Shown piece after piece: positions 17,135 through 26,458 of a stretch of DNA of 64,000 bases. The translations under genes and the position numbers were made by a program. The stretch's first letter is position 1. Each line of letters begins with the position of its first letter. The notes under the pieces are model-generated. The model did no database searches and was not told where the DNA came from. It saw nothing but the letters and a program-made list of their open reading frames with translations. Source of the DNA: Phycisphaerae bacterium (GTDB taxonomy: Bacteria; Planctomycetota; Phycisphaerae; Phycisphaerales; SM1A02); contig PBAY01000026.1 of NCBI GenBank assembly GCA_002717655.1, positions 1 to 64,000 of the forward strand, in the 5' to 3' direction.

Positions 17135-18634
17135 CTACTCAATGAAGCCTTCTTGGCGCAACAATGCCTTCACAGGTGGCCACAGAACGATGTCCTGCTC
17201 ATCGCCACCATCAACATGTTCGGCACCAAGATCATCTTCCTGATTCCCACCCAGGCTGTAGAGCAATGCCTCGCCTGCTTCAAGCCAGAGTCTATCGACG
17301 CCGACATCAAGCGAGGTTTCCTTCCGAAGCACTCGATAACGGAAACTGTCAAGACCGTTCAGTTCTTCACGGTAGTAGTACGGATCTGCATCCATCTTCT
17401 TGGAGAGATACGAACCATACAGGCGAGTTGCCCGATTATCGATCGAAGCTGGATAGGATCCGTTGTCCCGCTTGAATGCACAGAGCGCCGCGGAGACTGC
17501 TGTTCCATACACGGCAACTCTCAGGTTGTTGCGGATCAGAAACAGTTGCTGAATATTCTCGATTGAAAGAAGAACACCTGCGTAACGCATGGCGTTGGTC
17601 TTGTCGAACTCTGACGGATAGGTGACCAGGTCACCATACTCGCGAAGCCGCCAACGCCTCCACCAGTCATCGTAGATGAGCTTGAGCCGCTCTCGACTTG
17701 CTTCAAAGCTGCCATGCTGCATGGCAATGTTGCGCCATCTCTTGGCTGCTCCCAGGCGGGTCAAAGGCTCCTGCTCAGCCTGTATTCGAGTGAAGACCAC
17801 GGCAAACCGTTCTGGAATTGGATCACCGGTCACTTCATCGAATACGTCCTGCAGGACGGCATCAGCCACCAGACGATCGGCTTCCGGAATCAGAAGCCGT
17901 GCTCGATCAGGCCGAAGATAGGGAATCTCCCGCATTGCGATCTGCTGGAACTGCTCAACCGAGATCTGATCCATGTACTTCCAGAAACAATCCCGTGCAT
18001 TGGAAAGGCATCTGGTCAACATGAGGATGTTGGAAAGTTTTTCATCCATGAACTGCCGATCACAGAACATTCGCATGACCGTCAGTTGAGCCATCATCAG
18101 TTTGATACCACCATCGGTATCTCCTGATTCAAGCCGACGATAGATCTCAGCCGTGCAATACGCGGCAATCACGTCTACCGCATCGAGATATCCGAACGAC
18201 AAGGTTCTCTGGCCTTCGCTGACGTCGATATCGATGCAGAGCCCCTTCTCCGCATAGGTCGATGGCACATTCTGGCAACCATACGGCAAGCCGATGATGG
18301 CTCTTTCAGAAGCCTGAATGACGGCATCAGCCATACCAGGGTTGGACTTGGCCCATTGCATGACTGAAGACCAGTCGGACATCCCCGGCCAGATGGTGTC
18401 CAGATTGAAGAGCGGACCCACAGGCTGTGGAGGAGGAGACATCTTCAAGTAGGCATCAAACAAGACCTGCCAGGCCTTGGAGGACTCATCGCCTCGAATG
18501 CTGTCATCCGAATTGAGTGATGCCAGAAGCTCCTTGGTGATGGCTCCATCCGCCGCCTGGGCACGTTCAGCCCCCAGACTCAGGGCACCTGCAATGATGA
18601 CTGCCAGCAATAGACGGAAAATCGGGCGTGACAT
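17135..18634 (-). CDS. Exported hypothetical protein with pseudopilin-like C-terminal tail
   Basis: A 499-residue secreted or periplasmic protein with a signal peptide (LLLAVIIAGALSLG, cleavage near AQA). The body is helical with scattered cysteines and no family I recognise. The last 110 residues carry DNGSYPAS, DADPYYYREEL, FRYRVL and LYSLGGNQEDDLG ... DIVLWPP, the order seen in the C-terminal part of GspG-type pseudopilins and in many planctomycete exported proteins. There is no type IV pilin leader, so it is not itself a pilin. It ends 27 nt before trxB and may share its transcript. Confidence 0.75.
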   Translation of the reverse strand: MSRPIFRLLLAVIIAGALSLGAERAQAADGAITKELLASLNSDDSIRGDESSKAWQVLFDAYLKMSPPPQPVGPLFNLDTIWPGMSDWSSVMQWAKSNPGMADAVIQASERAIIGLPYGCQNVPSTYAEKGLCIDIDVSEGQRTLSFGYLDAVDVIAAYCTAEIYRRLESGDTDGGIKLMMAQLTVMRMFCDRQFMDEKLSNILMLTRCLSNARDCFWKYMDQISVEQFQQIAMREIPYLRPDRARLLIPEADRLVADAVLQDVFDEVTGDPIPERFAVVFTRIQAEQEPLTRLGAAKRWRNIAMQHGSFEASRERLKLIYDDWWRRWRLREYGDLVTYPSEFDKTNAMRYAGVLLSIENIQQLFLIRNNLRVAVYGTAVSAALCAFKRDNGSYPASIDNRATRLYGSYLSKKMDADPYYYREELNGLDSFRYRVLRKETSLDVGVDRLWLEAGEALLYSLGGNQEDDLGAEHVDGGDEQDIVLWPPVKALLRQEGFIE

Positions 18635-18759
18635 GGGGCTCTCCTCAAGTGGATCGAGAGTCGAAGTCTAGCAGGCCCCCACGAGGCATACCACCATGGG
18701 CCATTCTGCCCCTCAGGGTCCCTGCCACCTATACTTGAAGTCCCAGCGGGAGACCCGAC

Positions 18760-19362
18760 ATGAGCCAGCCCTCCACACCCATATCAGCTTCTTCCATAGC
18801 CCTTCTGAAGGCGAGACTCGACTCGACATCGGGTGCACTGAACTCCATGGAAAGCCGACTGCCTGAAGTAGTTGCCATGGGAGAGACGATCATCGCAAGC
18901 CTGCAACAGGACGGGTGCCTCTTCACGGCCGGCAATGGTGGATCCGCGGCTCAGGCCCTGCATCTATCCGAGGAACTCATCGGGCGATATCAGGCCAATC
19001 GTCCTCCGATTCGCTCCATTTCGCTGGTGAGCGACCCCTCGGCGATGACCTGCATTGCAAATGACTTCGGCTTTGAGACGATCTTTGAACGCCCTCTTCA
19101 AGGTCTGGCTCGCAGCGGCGATGTGCTGCTTGCCATGAGCACATCTGGAAACAGCGAGAATATTCTTCGTGCGTTGAAGGCTGCTCGTGACATGGGGGTA
19201 ACCGCCATGGCACTGCTTGGACGCGATGGTGGCCCGGCCTTGCCACTCTGCGATCAGGCAATCGTCGTCGAAGAACCGGATTCGGCGACGATTCAGGATG
19301 TACATCAATTCATCATTCATCTGCTCTGCGAATTGATCGAGGCATCCGTTTCATCGAACTGA
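18760..19362 (+). CDS. gmhA: Phosphoheptose isomerase (SIS domain)
   Basis: Converts sedoheptulose 7-phosphate to D-glycero-D-manno-heptose 7-phosphate, first step of heptose supply for LPS core or S-layer glycans. The SIS core shows FTAGNGGSAAQALHLSEEL and LLAMSTSGNSENIL. The zinc-ligand set of GmhA appears retained: H68, E72, Q169 and H177. 200 residues, family-typical. GGGAG precedes the ATG. No other heptose genes (hldE, gmhB) are next to it, so the rest of the pathway must be elsewhere. Confidence 0.9.
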   Translation: MSQPSTPISASSIALLKARLDSTSGALNSMESRLPEVVAMGETIIASLQQDGCLFTAGNGGSAAQALHLSEELIGRYQANRPPIRSISLVSDPSAMTCIANDFGFETIFERPLQGLARSGDVLLAMSTSGNSENILRALKAARDMGVTAMALLGRDGGPALPLCDQAIVVEEPDSATIQDVHQFIIHLLCELIEASVSSN

Positions 19363-19426
19363 AAAGAACCGTTATTGAGCACAGCTTCCGGCTGTGCGGC
19401 TCGAACCACTCAGGAGAACGGGTTTC

Positions 19427-20536
19427 ATGGCTACGACTTCCAATGACATCAATTGCTCGACGGACAAGCCCTCTGGCCTTGAGATGTTCGGCACGCTTCT
19501 GGTTCGGGTCATTGTTCCTGCCTGGATTCTGGCTGGTGTCCTTTTCAAGTTCGCTTCGCGTGATCCATCGCTGCTGCCAAAGCAGTTTCGAGCCATCGTC
19601 ACGGGAGCAGGCATAGACCTGAAGATGGGACTGGCCATGATTCTGGCCATCGAATGTGCCGCCATCCTCATCATGCTTTTTGTGCCAAAGCTGGCTCGCC
19701 TCATGGCCGTCCTGATGCTCGCCTCGTTCGTTCTGGTCCTTCTCAATGAGATGATTGCCGGAAACCTCACCAACTGCGGATGCCTGGGCAGCTATTCACC
19801 TCCTCCATGGCTCATGATGGCCATTGACGTAGGACTGCTCATTCTGGTGGTCGCCATTCGACCTGCAACACTCGGATCCTCCTGTGCAGCACGTCTGGGA
19901 TGGGTTCAGGCCTCGATCTTCTTTCTCGTCGCTTCGTTGATCGCCTTCACCTGGGTACTTGATCGACCCAACATCGTCGGCTCGACCTTGAAGGAAAGTT
20001 CACCTCAGACGAAAGCCATTGAGGAAGCAACGGAAACAGGTCAGGACGTCATTGTTGAATCCACTGATCCGATTCAATCCAATGAAACAGAAGCACCAAC
20101 GCCCACTGAACAGGCGGCTGCCGTTCCTTCACGCGATTGGTATGAACTTGATGCAAGTGACTGGGTCGGGAAGAACGTCAGAGACATCGATCTGGTCCAG
20201 TATGTCCGCGGTCTTCCGGATGACATCGAGCAAGGCGAACAGTACATCATCTTCTACAGTCGAACCTGCGACCATTGCCAGATGCTGCTTGATTTCCACT
20301 TTGGATTCGGCGTGCCAGTACCAACCACACTGGTAGCCGTTCCGGAAAATCAGGAAGGATTTGAAGCAGATGGCATTCTCGAAAACCCCTGTCTGGATTG
20401 CCAACTTGCAGAACTTCCAATTGGTGTGAACTGGATCATGACACCTCCTCTTGTACTTGCCGTGCGAGATGGAGAAGTCATCTGTGCGAAGGAAGCCGAG
20501 GATTCAGATCTTCCTGAATGCCTTCCCTTCAATTGA
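19427..20536 (+). CDS. MauE/DoxX-like membrane protein fused to a thioredoxin-like CxxC domain
   Basis: A 369-residue protein. The first 170 residues hold four membrane segments of the MauE/DoxX type (LLVRVIVPAWILAGVLFKFA; LAMILAIECAAILIMLF) with the cysteine motif NLTNCGCLGSYSPPPW in the third loop, followed by a fifth helix. After an acidic linker comes a soluble domain with a thioredoxin-like strand and CxxC (YIIFYSRTCDHCQMLL) and a second CLDC pair. The set-up resembles VKOR/MauE proteins that pass electrons for disulfide chemistry, but the role is inferred. AGGAG precedes the chosen ATG; an earlier GTG is less likely. Confidence 0.75.
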   Translation: MATTSNDINCSTDKPSGLEMFGTLLVRVIVPAWILAGVLFKFASRDPSLLPKQFRAIVTGAGIDLKMGLAMILAIECAAILIMLFVPKLARLMAVLMLASFVLVLLNEMIAGNLTNCGCLGSYSPPPWLMMAIDVGLLILVVAIRPATLGSSCAARLGWVQASIFFLVASLIAFTWVLDRPNIVGSTLKESSPQTKAIEEATETGQDVIVESTDPIQSNETEAPTPTEQAAAVPSRDWYELDASDWVGKNVRDIDLVQYVRGLPDDIEQGEQYIIFYSRTCDHCQMLLDFHFGFGVPVPTTLVAVPENQEGFEADGILENPCLDCQLAELPIGVNWIMTPPLVLAVRDGEVICAKEAEDSDLPECLPFN

Positions 20537-20608
20537 ACATCCTCCTGCCCACCAATCGCTAACCACTCCCCGCCAACCTGATCCTCTGAACCCTACGGAT
20601 GAAGACCC

Positions 20609-22006
20609 ATGACCACGACCGAGACGCTGCAACAGGTACTCAGCTGGATTGATGAACACCTTGAAGAATCGGTGACACGGCTCGAGGACTTTCTTCGCAT
20701 CCCCAGCGTCGGGACTGATCCGGCCCATGATGAAGACACGCGAAAGGCGGCCGAGTTCGCCGGTTCACTTCTGAGCGAACTGGACATGAAGGCCCGGGTC
20801 CACCCCACCACCGGCCAACCGATGGTCGTGGCACATGACGATGGACCGGGATCCGGCCCACGAATCCTCTATTACGGACACTACGACGTCCAACCAGCTG
20901 ACCCGCTCGAACTCTGGGACTCCCCACCATTCGAGCCCGCACGGGTCGAAGGCGCAGAGGGACCCATGATCGTCGCAAGAGGCTCCGCAGACGACAAGGG
21001 CCAGCTCATGATGTTCATTGAAGCCTTCCGAGCATGGAAGGCCGTGACCGGAAGCATCCCCGTTCCCGTCTGCGTTCTTCTGGAAGGTGAAGAAGAAAGC
21101 GGAAGCGACAGTCTCGAACCGTTTCTGCATGAACATACGGATGAACTGGCTTCGGAAGTCTGCGTCATCAGTGATACAGGAATGTGGGATGCCGACACGC
21201 CTGCGATCACAACACGGCTGCGAGGCATCGTCTATCTGCAAGCGACACTCCATGGTCCTTCACATGATCTTCATTCAGGAGTCTATGGAGGCGCAGTCAT
21301 CAACCCGATCAACGCCTTGACTCGAATCGTGTCCCAGCTTCATGATGATGATGGCCGGATACAGATCGAGGGTTTCTACGACGATGTCGAAGTCGACGAG
21401 CAATTGCTCAAGGAATGGGGGCAGCTGAACTTCGATGAAGCCGGCTTCCTTGATACCGCTGGACTCAAGTCCTCCACTGGAGAAGCCGGCCGTTCCATTC
21501 TGGAACGTGTCTGGTCACGCCCCACCTGTGACCTCAATGGAATCTGGGGCGGCTACACCGGCCCTGGTGCCAAGACGGTGATTGCCGCAGAAGCGTCATG
21601 CAAGATCAGCTGCCGCATGGTCCCCAATCAGGATCCCCGCAAGGTGATGGATTCGCTCAAGTCATTTCTTGAAGCACGCACACCCGAAGGTTGCCGCTGG
21701 TCCTTCGAGGAACACGGCTGCAATCCGGGGATCTGTGTTCCAACCGATTCCCCCTGGCTGACCACCGCCAGAAACGCGATGGGACAGGTATTCCAAAATG
21801 AAACAGTCTTGATCGGTACTGGTGGATCACTGCCGATCGTCGGCTCCTTCCAGGAAATTCTCGGTGTGGATTCACTGCTTGTCGGCTTCGGGCTCGACAG
21901 CGACCGGGTCCACTCGCCGAATGAGAATTTCTCCATTGCCAGATATCGCCATGGAATCAGAAGCCATGCAGCCATGATTGAGGCATTCGGACAGATGCAG
22001 CTCTAG
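20609..22006 (+). CDS. M20 family dipeptidase/metallopeptidase
   Basis: Zn-dependent hydrolase of the ArgE/DapE/CPG2/carnosinase group, cutting dipeptides or N-acyl amino acids. Metal-site blocks are clear: YYGHYDVQPADP, GSADDKGQLM, LEGEEESGSDS and SDTGMWDADTP; the dimerisation insert starts near HGPSHDLHSGVYGG, a phrase typical of the dipeptidase subgroup. 465 residues. First gene of a plus-strand run (20 nt to the next), so it likely heads an operon through serS. Confidence 0.9.
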   Translation: MTTTETLQQVLSWIDEHLEESVTRLEDFLRIPSVGTDPAHDEDTRKAAEFAGSLLSELDMKARVHPTTGQPMVVAHDDGPGSGPRILYYGHYDVQPADPLELWDSPPFEPARVEGAEGPMIVARGSADDKGQLMMFIEAFRAWKAVTGSIPVPVCVLLEGEEESGSDSLEPFLHEHTDELASEVCVISDTGMWDADTPAITTRLRGIVYLQATLHGPSHDLHSGVYGGAVINPINALTRIVSQLHDDDGRIQIEGFYDDVEVDEQLLKEWGQLNFDEAGFLDTAGLKSSTGEAGRSILERVWSRPTCDLNGIWGGYTGPGAKTVIAAEASCKISCRMVPNQDPRKVMDSLKSFLEARTPEGCRWSFEEHGCNPGICVPTDSPWLTTARNAMGQVFQNETVLIGTGGSLPIVGSFQEILGVDSLLVGFGLDSDRVHSPNENFSIARYRHGIRSHAAMIEAFGQMQL

Positions 22007-22026
22007 AAACAAGCACTGGACCTGAC

Positions 22027-24594
22027 GTGATCATTGGACTTCAAACTCTGGTAATGATGCTCTGCCTGATTCAGGGTCAGGATCAACCTGACGTCGAGGA
22101 CATCGCCGCCTCGACGGAAGTCGTTACGACAGAACCACGATTCAACCCGAATCTGGTTGACATCAAGTTGAAACAACTTGGCACGGGGAACATCTATCGA
22201 CCAGGTGACATGGTCGGCATCCAGATCGAACTGACAAGCCAGCTCGCCGAGGACGAATCCGTCTGGCTGCAATGGGATCATGAGACGGCAGACGGAGATG
22301 TGATCGGCTACGGCAGACGGGTCACCATTTCACCCAATCAACCACGCCCCTTCTGGTTGTACGTGCCCTTATCGCCATCGCTGCAGTCAGACACGCTCCA
22401 GATCGTCCGAGTGCGGCGACTCGAAGACAATCAGCCCACTGAGGATCTGGGCATACTCCGCATGGAGCCAGGCAACACAAATGCCCGACCAGTTTCGAGG
22501 GAAACTGGAATGCTTGGCGTCATTGGAACCCAATTGGCCGGGCTCGACGCCTACGAGCGTATTCCCAACTTCCAACCGGCAGTACTCATTGCTTCAGAGC
22601 CTACGACCGTCACGAGTATTCCTGACACCTCAAGGCTGCCGGATCGATGGATGGGACTTCGCCCGTTTGAAGCTCTTGTCTGGACTGATGCTGAAGTAGA
22701 GCTGTCTCCTCCACAGGAAGCAGCTGTGCTTGAATGGATCCGACGAGGTGGACACCTGATCATCATCCTGCCACAGACTGGCAACCCCTGGAGCCTGGGC
22801 ATGGGCGAAGATGGTCCACTTGGAAGCGTGCTTCCCGGCGCTCCCGGACGAGCAGAGGAAGTCCCGATCAAGGACATCCTCCCTGATCTGATCAAACATG
22901 ATCCCCCCGCCGTTCCACCCGGAACCATCCCCGTCCTCTTCTTCAGAAATGGCGACATCAATGTTGCTCCTGAAAACGATGGATGGATCTCGATCTGGAA
23001 CCTTCCGGAAGCAGGCACCGTCGGCATCCAGCGATCAATAGGCCGCGGACAACTGACGATCCTCGGAGTGGACCTCACTTCGAACGCACTTCGAGCAGTT
23101 GGAATGCTTCGCATGCCGGGCACAAGATTCCTGACTGAAATCGTCCCGGAAGCAGATGTCTTCTGGAACAGAATTCTGGGCAGAAGAAGTGACACGCCTT
23201 CTTCCAGAGCGGTAGATGAACTTAATGAAGAAAACGGCGTGGTCCAGACCCCGGGGTCGACCCAGACGGTAGGCGACAATGTCATTCTGAATGAAATCGA
23301 AGATGCCGGAGTTGTCGGCGGAACGATCCTTCTGGCATTCGCCGTGTTTCTCCTGTACTGGCTGTTCGCCATACCGTTGTGCTGGGCCATCCTGAAGAAA
23401 AAAAGGATGCTCCAGTGGTCATGGTTTGGCTTCTTCGCCATTTCACTGATCTTCACAGCAGTTGCATGGGTCACGGTCTCCATGACAAGAGAATTGAATG
23501 TGAAGATCCTGCATCTGACGGTGCTCGACCATGTGCATGGCGAGGACCTCCAGCAGGCTCAGAGCTGGATGTCCATCTTTACTCCGGGATACGGAAACTA
23601 TGACATCAGCCTGAACGGCGAACCCGACAGCCTGTTGCTTCCCTGGGAGCCTGAGGAAATCAACATCAGTGGATTTCCAGACAAACGGCAGACACTTGTG
23701 GACATCGCCAAGGAAAGTTCACGCATCACCATCCCGAGCAGAGCTACAACGACTTCGATTCAGGCCGACTGGCGTGGCTCACTGGAGGAAACTGAATGGG
23801 GAGACATGCTTCGAATGGATCCATCCCGACCCATTCAGATCATCCGCAACTCCATGGGCGACCCGCTCATGCTGCGTGGCACGATCATCAGCAATCTTCC
23901 CGAAGCACTCATCAATCCTCAGATCCTGTTCGTTGATGAACTACGGAACGGTCCACGGCAACCTGATATCAAGGACGGGGAACCACAGCTCTGGGTGCGA
24001 CCATCACAATCCGGTCGTTTGGAACGGAATGGATGGGCCTGGGCGATCAATCGACCGGTTGAACCGGGTGCCGAAATCATCCTTGACAACTTCACACTCG
24101 ACCCGACTGTCGATCTGGAGCGGTCACTGAGATTGCGGTATACCGCACCAATTCAGTCGAACATGGGCGACGCGTTCCGCCCACTCGGCGAATCAGGACG
24201 ACAGCGTGCCCTTGAATCACTCTCCTTCTATCACCAACTTGAACCACCGGACTGGATCAGAAGCCCTGAAATGGATCCTGCCAAGAACCAGCGTTGGTCG
24301 CAACGCAACCGCGACTGGGCCAAGACGACAAGAGTATTCGGAAGAGAACTCGATCTTTCTGCCTGGCTTTCTCGCCCGGCGTTGATCGTGACCGGCTTCA
24401 TGCCGGCATCCGAGCTGCCCCTGCCACTTCTCATTGACGGTAACAATGTGGATGAAAGCAATGGACTGGTCATGGTTCGATGGATCTACCCATTGCCGGA
24501 TGAAAGTGGCCCAGCCACTCTTTCACCCACTCAAACCCCGGATAGCGTGAATTCATCTCCCAATGACATGCCAGGCGACACGCCAAGCGGATAA
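22027..24594 (+). CDS. Large exported/membrane protein paired with an ABC ATPase
   Basis: An 855-residue protein starting at GTG with a signal-like leader (MIIGLQTLVMMLCLIQG). The N-terminal 400 residues look extracytoplasmic and include a Rossmann-like segment (FEALVWTDAEVELSPPQE, RRGGHLIIILPQ) as in class I glutamine-amidotransferase-like domains of cell-surface proteins. Two or three helices follow near 430-490 (ILLAFAVFLLYWLFAIPLCW; FGFFAISLIFTAVAWV), then a second soluble domain of about 360 residues. It lies 14 nt before an ABC-2-type ATPase gene, so it may be the membrane partner or accessory, but it does not look like a normal six-helix permease. No named family recognised. Confidence 0.75.
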   Translation: MIIGLQTLVMMLCLIQGQDQPDVEDIAASTEVVTTEPRFNPNLVDIKLKQLGTGNIYRPGDMVGIQIELTSQLAEDESVWLQWDHETADGDVIGYGRRVTISPNQPRPFWLYVPLSPSLQSDTLQIVRVRRLEDNQPTEDLGILRMEPGNTNARPVSRETGMLGVIGTQLAGLDAYERIPNFQPAVLIASEPTTVTSIPDTSRLPDRWMGLRPFEALVWTDAEVELSPPQEAAVLEWIRRGGHLIIILPQTGNPWSLGMGEDGPLGSVLPGAPGRAEEVPIKDILPDLIKHDPPAVPPGTIPVLFFRNGDINVAPENDGWISIWNLPEAGTVGIQRSIGRGQLTILGVDLTSNALRAVGMLRMPGTRFLTEIVPEADVFWNRILGRRSDTPSSRAVDELNEENGVVQTPGSTQTVGDNVILNEIEDAGVVGGTILLAFAVFLLYWLFAIPLCWAILKKKRMLQWSWFGFFAISLIFTAVAWVTVSMTRELNVKILHLTVLDHVHGEDLQQAQSWMSIFTPGYGNYDISLNGEPDSLLLPWEPEEINISGFPDKRQTLVDIAKESSRITIPSRATTTSIQADWRGSLEETEWGDMLRMDPSRPIQIIRNSMGDPLMLRGTIISNLPEALINPQILFVDELRNGPRQPDIKDGEPQLWVRPSQSGRLERNGWAWAINRPVEPGAEIILDNFTLDPTVDLERSLRLRYTAPIQSNMGDAFRPLGESGRQRALESLSFYHQLEPPDWIRSPEMDPAKNQRWSQRNRDWAKTTRVFGRELDLSAWLSRPALIVTGFMPASELPLPLLIDGNNVDESNGLVMVRWIYPLPDESGPATLSPTQTPDSVNSSPNDMPGDTPSG

Positions 24595-24608
24595 TCTGGA
24601 CCTGACAC

Positions 24609-25556
24609 ATGGCCATCATCGAAACTGTCAACCTGACCAAGAAGTACGGCGAACTCACCGCCCTTGACAATCTCAATCTTGAGATTGAAGAAGGCGACTG
24701 CTTTGGCTTCATTGGTCCCAACGGCGCCGGCAAGACGACAACCATCAAGATTCTCGCGACGCTCCTCAAACCCACCTGGGGAGAAGCGAGGATTGATGGA
24801 AATGTCGTGGGTTATCAGAATCCGATGATCCGGCCTGTAATCGGCTATGTGCCAGACTTCATGGGCGCCTATGACGACATGGTCGTGACCGAGTACCTCG
24901 ATTTCTTCGCCGCATGCTATGACCTCCACGGCGCACAGAGAAAGAAAGTCGTTGGTGATGTACTGGATCTCACTGATCTGGTACATAAAGCCAATGCAGA
25001 GGTAAACAGTCTCAGCCGAGGCATGAGCCAGCGACTGTCGATTGCACGTGTACTGCTTCACGACCCCAAGGTCCTTCTGCTTGATGAACCCGCTTCTGGA
25101 CTGGACCCACGCGCCAGAGTCGAAATCCGGGAACTGCTGAAGGAACTGCGGAGGATGGGCAAGACCATCATCATCTCCTCCCACATCCTTCATGAACTTG
25201 CCGAACTCTGCAACATGGTGGGCATCATCGAACAGGGAAAGCTCCTCTTCTCCGGAAGCGTGGAAGAAATCATGGAACGCGCACATGTCGGCCAACTTGT
25301 CCAGATCTGCGTGGAAGATCGAGTCAAGGAAGCAGGACAGATGCTGATGAAAGTACCTGGCATCTCACGTGTCGAACTCACCCGTGACCGGGGCGAGGTC
25401 ATGCTTGAGGTCGTGATTGAAAGCGATGCCGAACTACCCATCCCTGAGCTTGCCAGCCGTCTGATCGCTCAGGGATTCAGGATCAAGTCATTCCGCCCTG
25501 CTGAAGTGAATCTGGAAACCGCATTCATGCGACTGACCAAGGGACTTGTGAGCTGA
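24609..25556 (+). CDS. ABC transporter ATP-binding protein (ABC-2/CcmA type)
   Basis: A 315-residue ATPase with Walker A GPNGAGKTTT (36-45), signature LSRGMSQRLSIAR, Walker B VLLLDEPASGLDP and the H-loop IISSHILHELAEL. The C-terminal extension of about 90 residues is typical of exporters of the DrrA/CcmA/GldA group that pair with ABC-2 permeases. No permease gene is adjacent; the 855-residue membrane protein upstream is the only candidate partner. Five nt separate it from nadK. Confidence 0.93.
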   Translation: MAIIETVNLTKKYGELTALDNLNLEIEEGDCFGFIGPNGAGKTTTIKILATLLKPTWGEARIDGNVVGYQNPMIRPVIGYVPDFMGAYDDMVVTEYLDFFAACYDLHGAQRKKVVGDVLDLTDLVHKANAEVNSLSRGMSQRLSIARVLLHDPKVLLLDEPASGLDPRARVEIRELLKELRRMGKTIIISSHILHELAELCNMVGIIEQGKLLFSGSVEEIMERAHVGQLVQICVEDRVKEAGQMLMKVPGISRVELTRDRGEVMLEVVIESDAELPIPELASRLIAQGFRIKSFRPAEVNLETAFMRLTKGLVS

Positions 25557-25561
25557 TTCAG

Positions 25562-26458
25562 ATGTCAGAAATGCCCGACACATCTCTCTCCACCACCACT
25601 GCCATCATTCTGGCCGATCCTGATCGCGAGGAAGCCCAGCAAGCGTGCAGTCAGATCGAGCGTATTCTTCTCGATCTCAAGGTGAGCTTCACGAAGCAGT
25701 CACCTGAAGATTCGGCACTTGCATGGACGGGAGCAAAACCCGATGTAGCCATCGTCATTGGTGGCGACGGGACGATGATTTCCCAGACCCGACGTCTGGT
25801 CGATCATGGAATACCGATGATCGGAATCAACTGCGGCAGACTGGGCTTCCTTGCACCGTTCAGCCCCGAGACATTCGAAATCCATGCATCCTCCGTTCTC
25901 TCGGAAAACCGCAAACTCGAGCATCGCATGATGCTTCAGATCCAAGTGCAACGAAGCGATGGGAGTGAGACCATCACCCGGCGTGCCATGAATGACGGCA
26001 TCATCACCGCTGGCTCACCGTTTCGAATGATCCAGATGTCGACGGCCATGGATGGTCAGCAAGGGCCACCACTGTCAGGAGATGGACTGGTTGTCGCCAC
26101 GCCGACAGGCTCAACTGGACACAGCGCTTCAACAGGCGGACCCATCGTCGATCCTCGAGTCGAGGCAATCATTGTCACACCCATTGCGGCTCAATCTCTG
26201 GCCTTTCGACCATTCGCACTGGAAGGCGGCTCCACACTGGAAGTCATGCTGACACAGGTCAACGAAGGCACCTCTCTGGTACTCGACGGCCAGAAAAGAG
26301 TTCAACTGCATGAGCACGATCGGGTCCGCTTCGCCAGATACAGCCAGCCGATGGGCTTCGTGAACTGCCCCGGACACCCATTCTGGCGCATCCTCCACGA
26401 CAAGCTGGGATGGGCAGCACCGCCACGCGGGCGTGACGATACGATGTCCACCCCATGA
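25562..26458 (+). CDS. nadK: NAD kinase
   Basis: Makes NADP from NAD and ATP. The catalytic GGDG is at 67-70 (VIVIGGDGTMISQ pattern), followed by GINCGRLGFLAPF and the nucleotide-binding TPTGSTGHSASTGGPIVDP and TPIAAQSLAFRP. In most homologues the TPTGST block continues AY/S; here it is GH, a small change. 298 residues. The stop overlaps the serS start as ATGA. Confidence 0.92.
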   Translation: MSEMPDTSLSTTTAIILADPDREEAQQACSQIERILLDLKVSFTKQSPEDSALAWTGAKPDVAIVIGGDGTMISQTRRLVDHGIPMIGINCGRLGFLAPFSPETFEIHASSVLSENRKLEHRMMLQIQVQRSDGSETITRRAMNDGIITAGSPFRMIQMSTAMDGQQGPPLSGDGLVVATPTGSTGHSASTGGPIVDPRVEAIIVTPIAAQSLAFRPFALEGGSTLEVMLTQVNEGTSLVLDGQKRVQLHEHDRVRFARYSQPMGFVNCPGHPFWRILHDKLGWAAPPRGRDDTMSTP

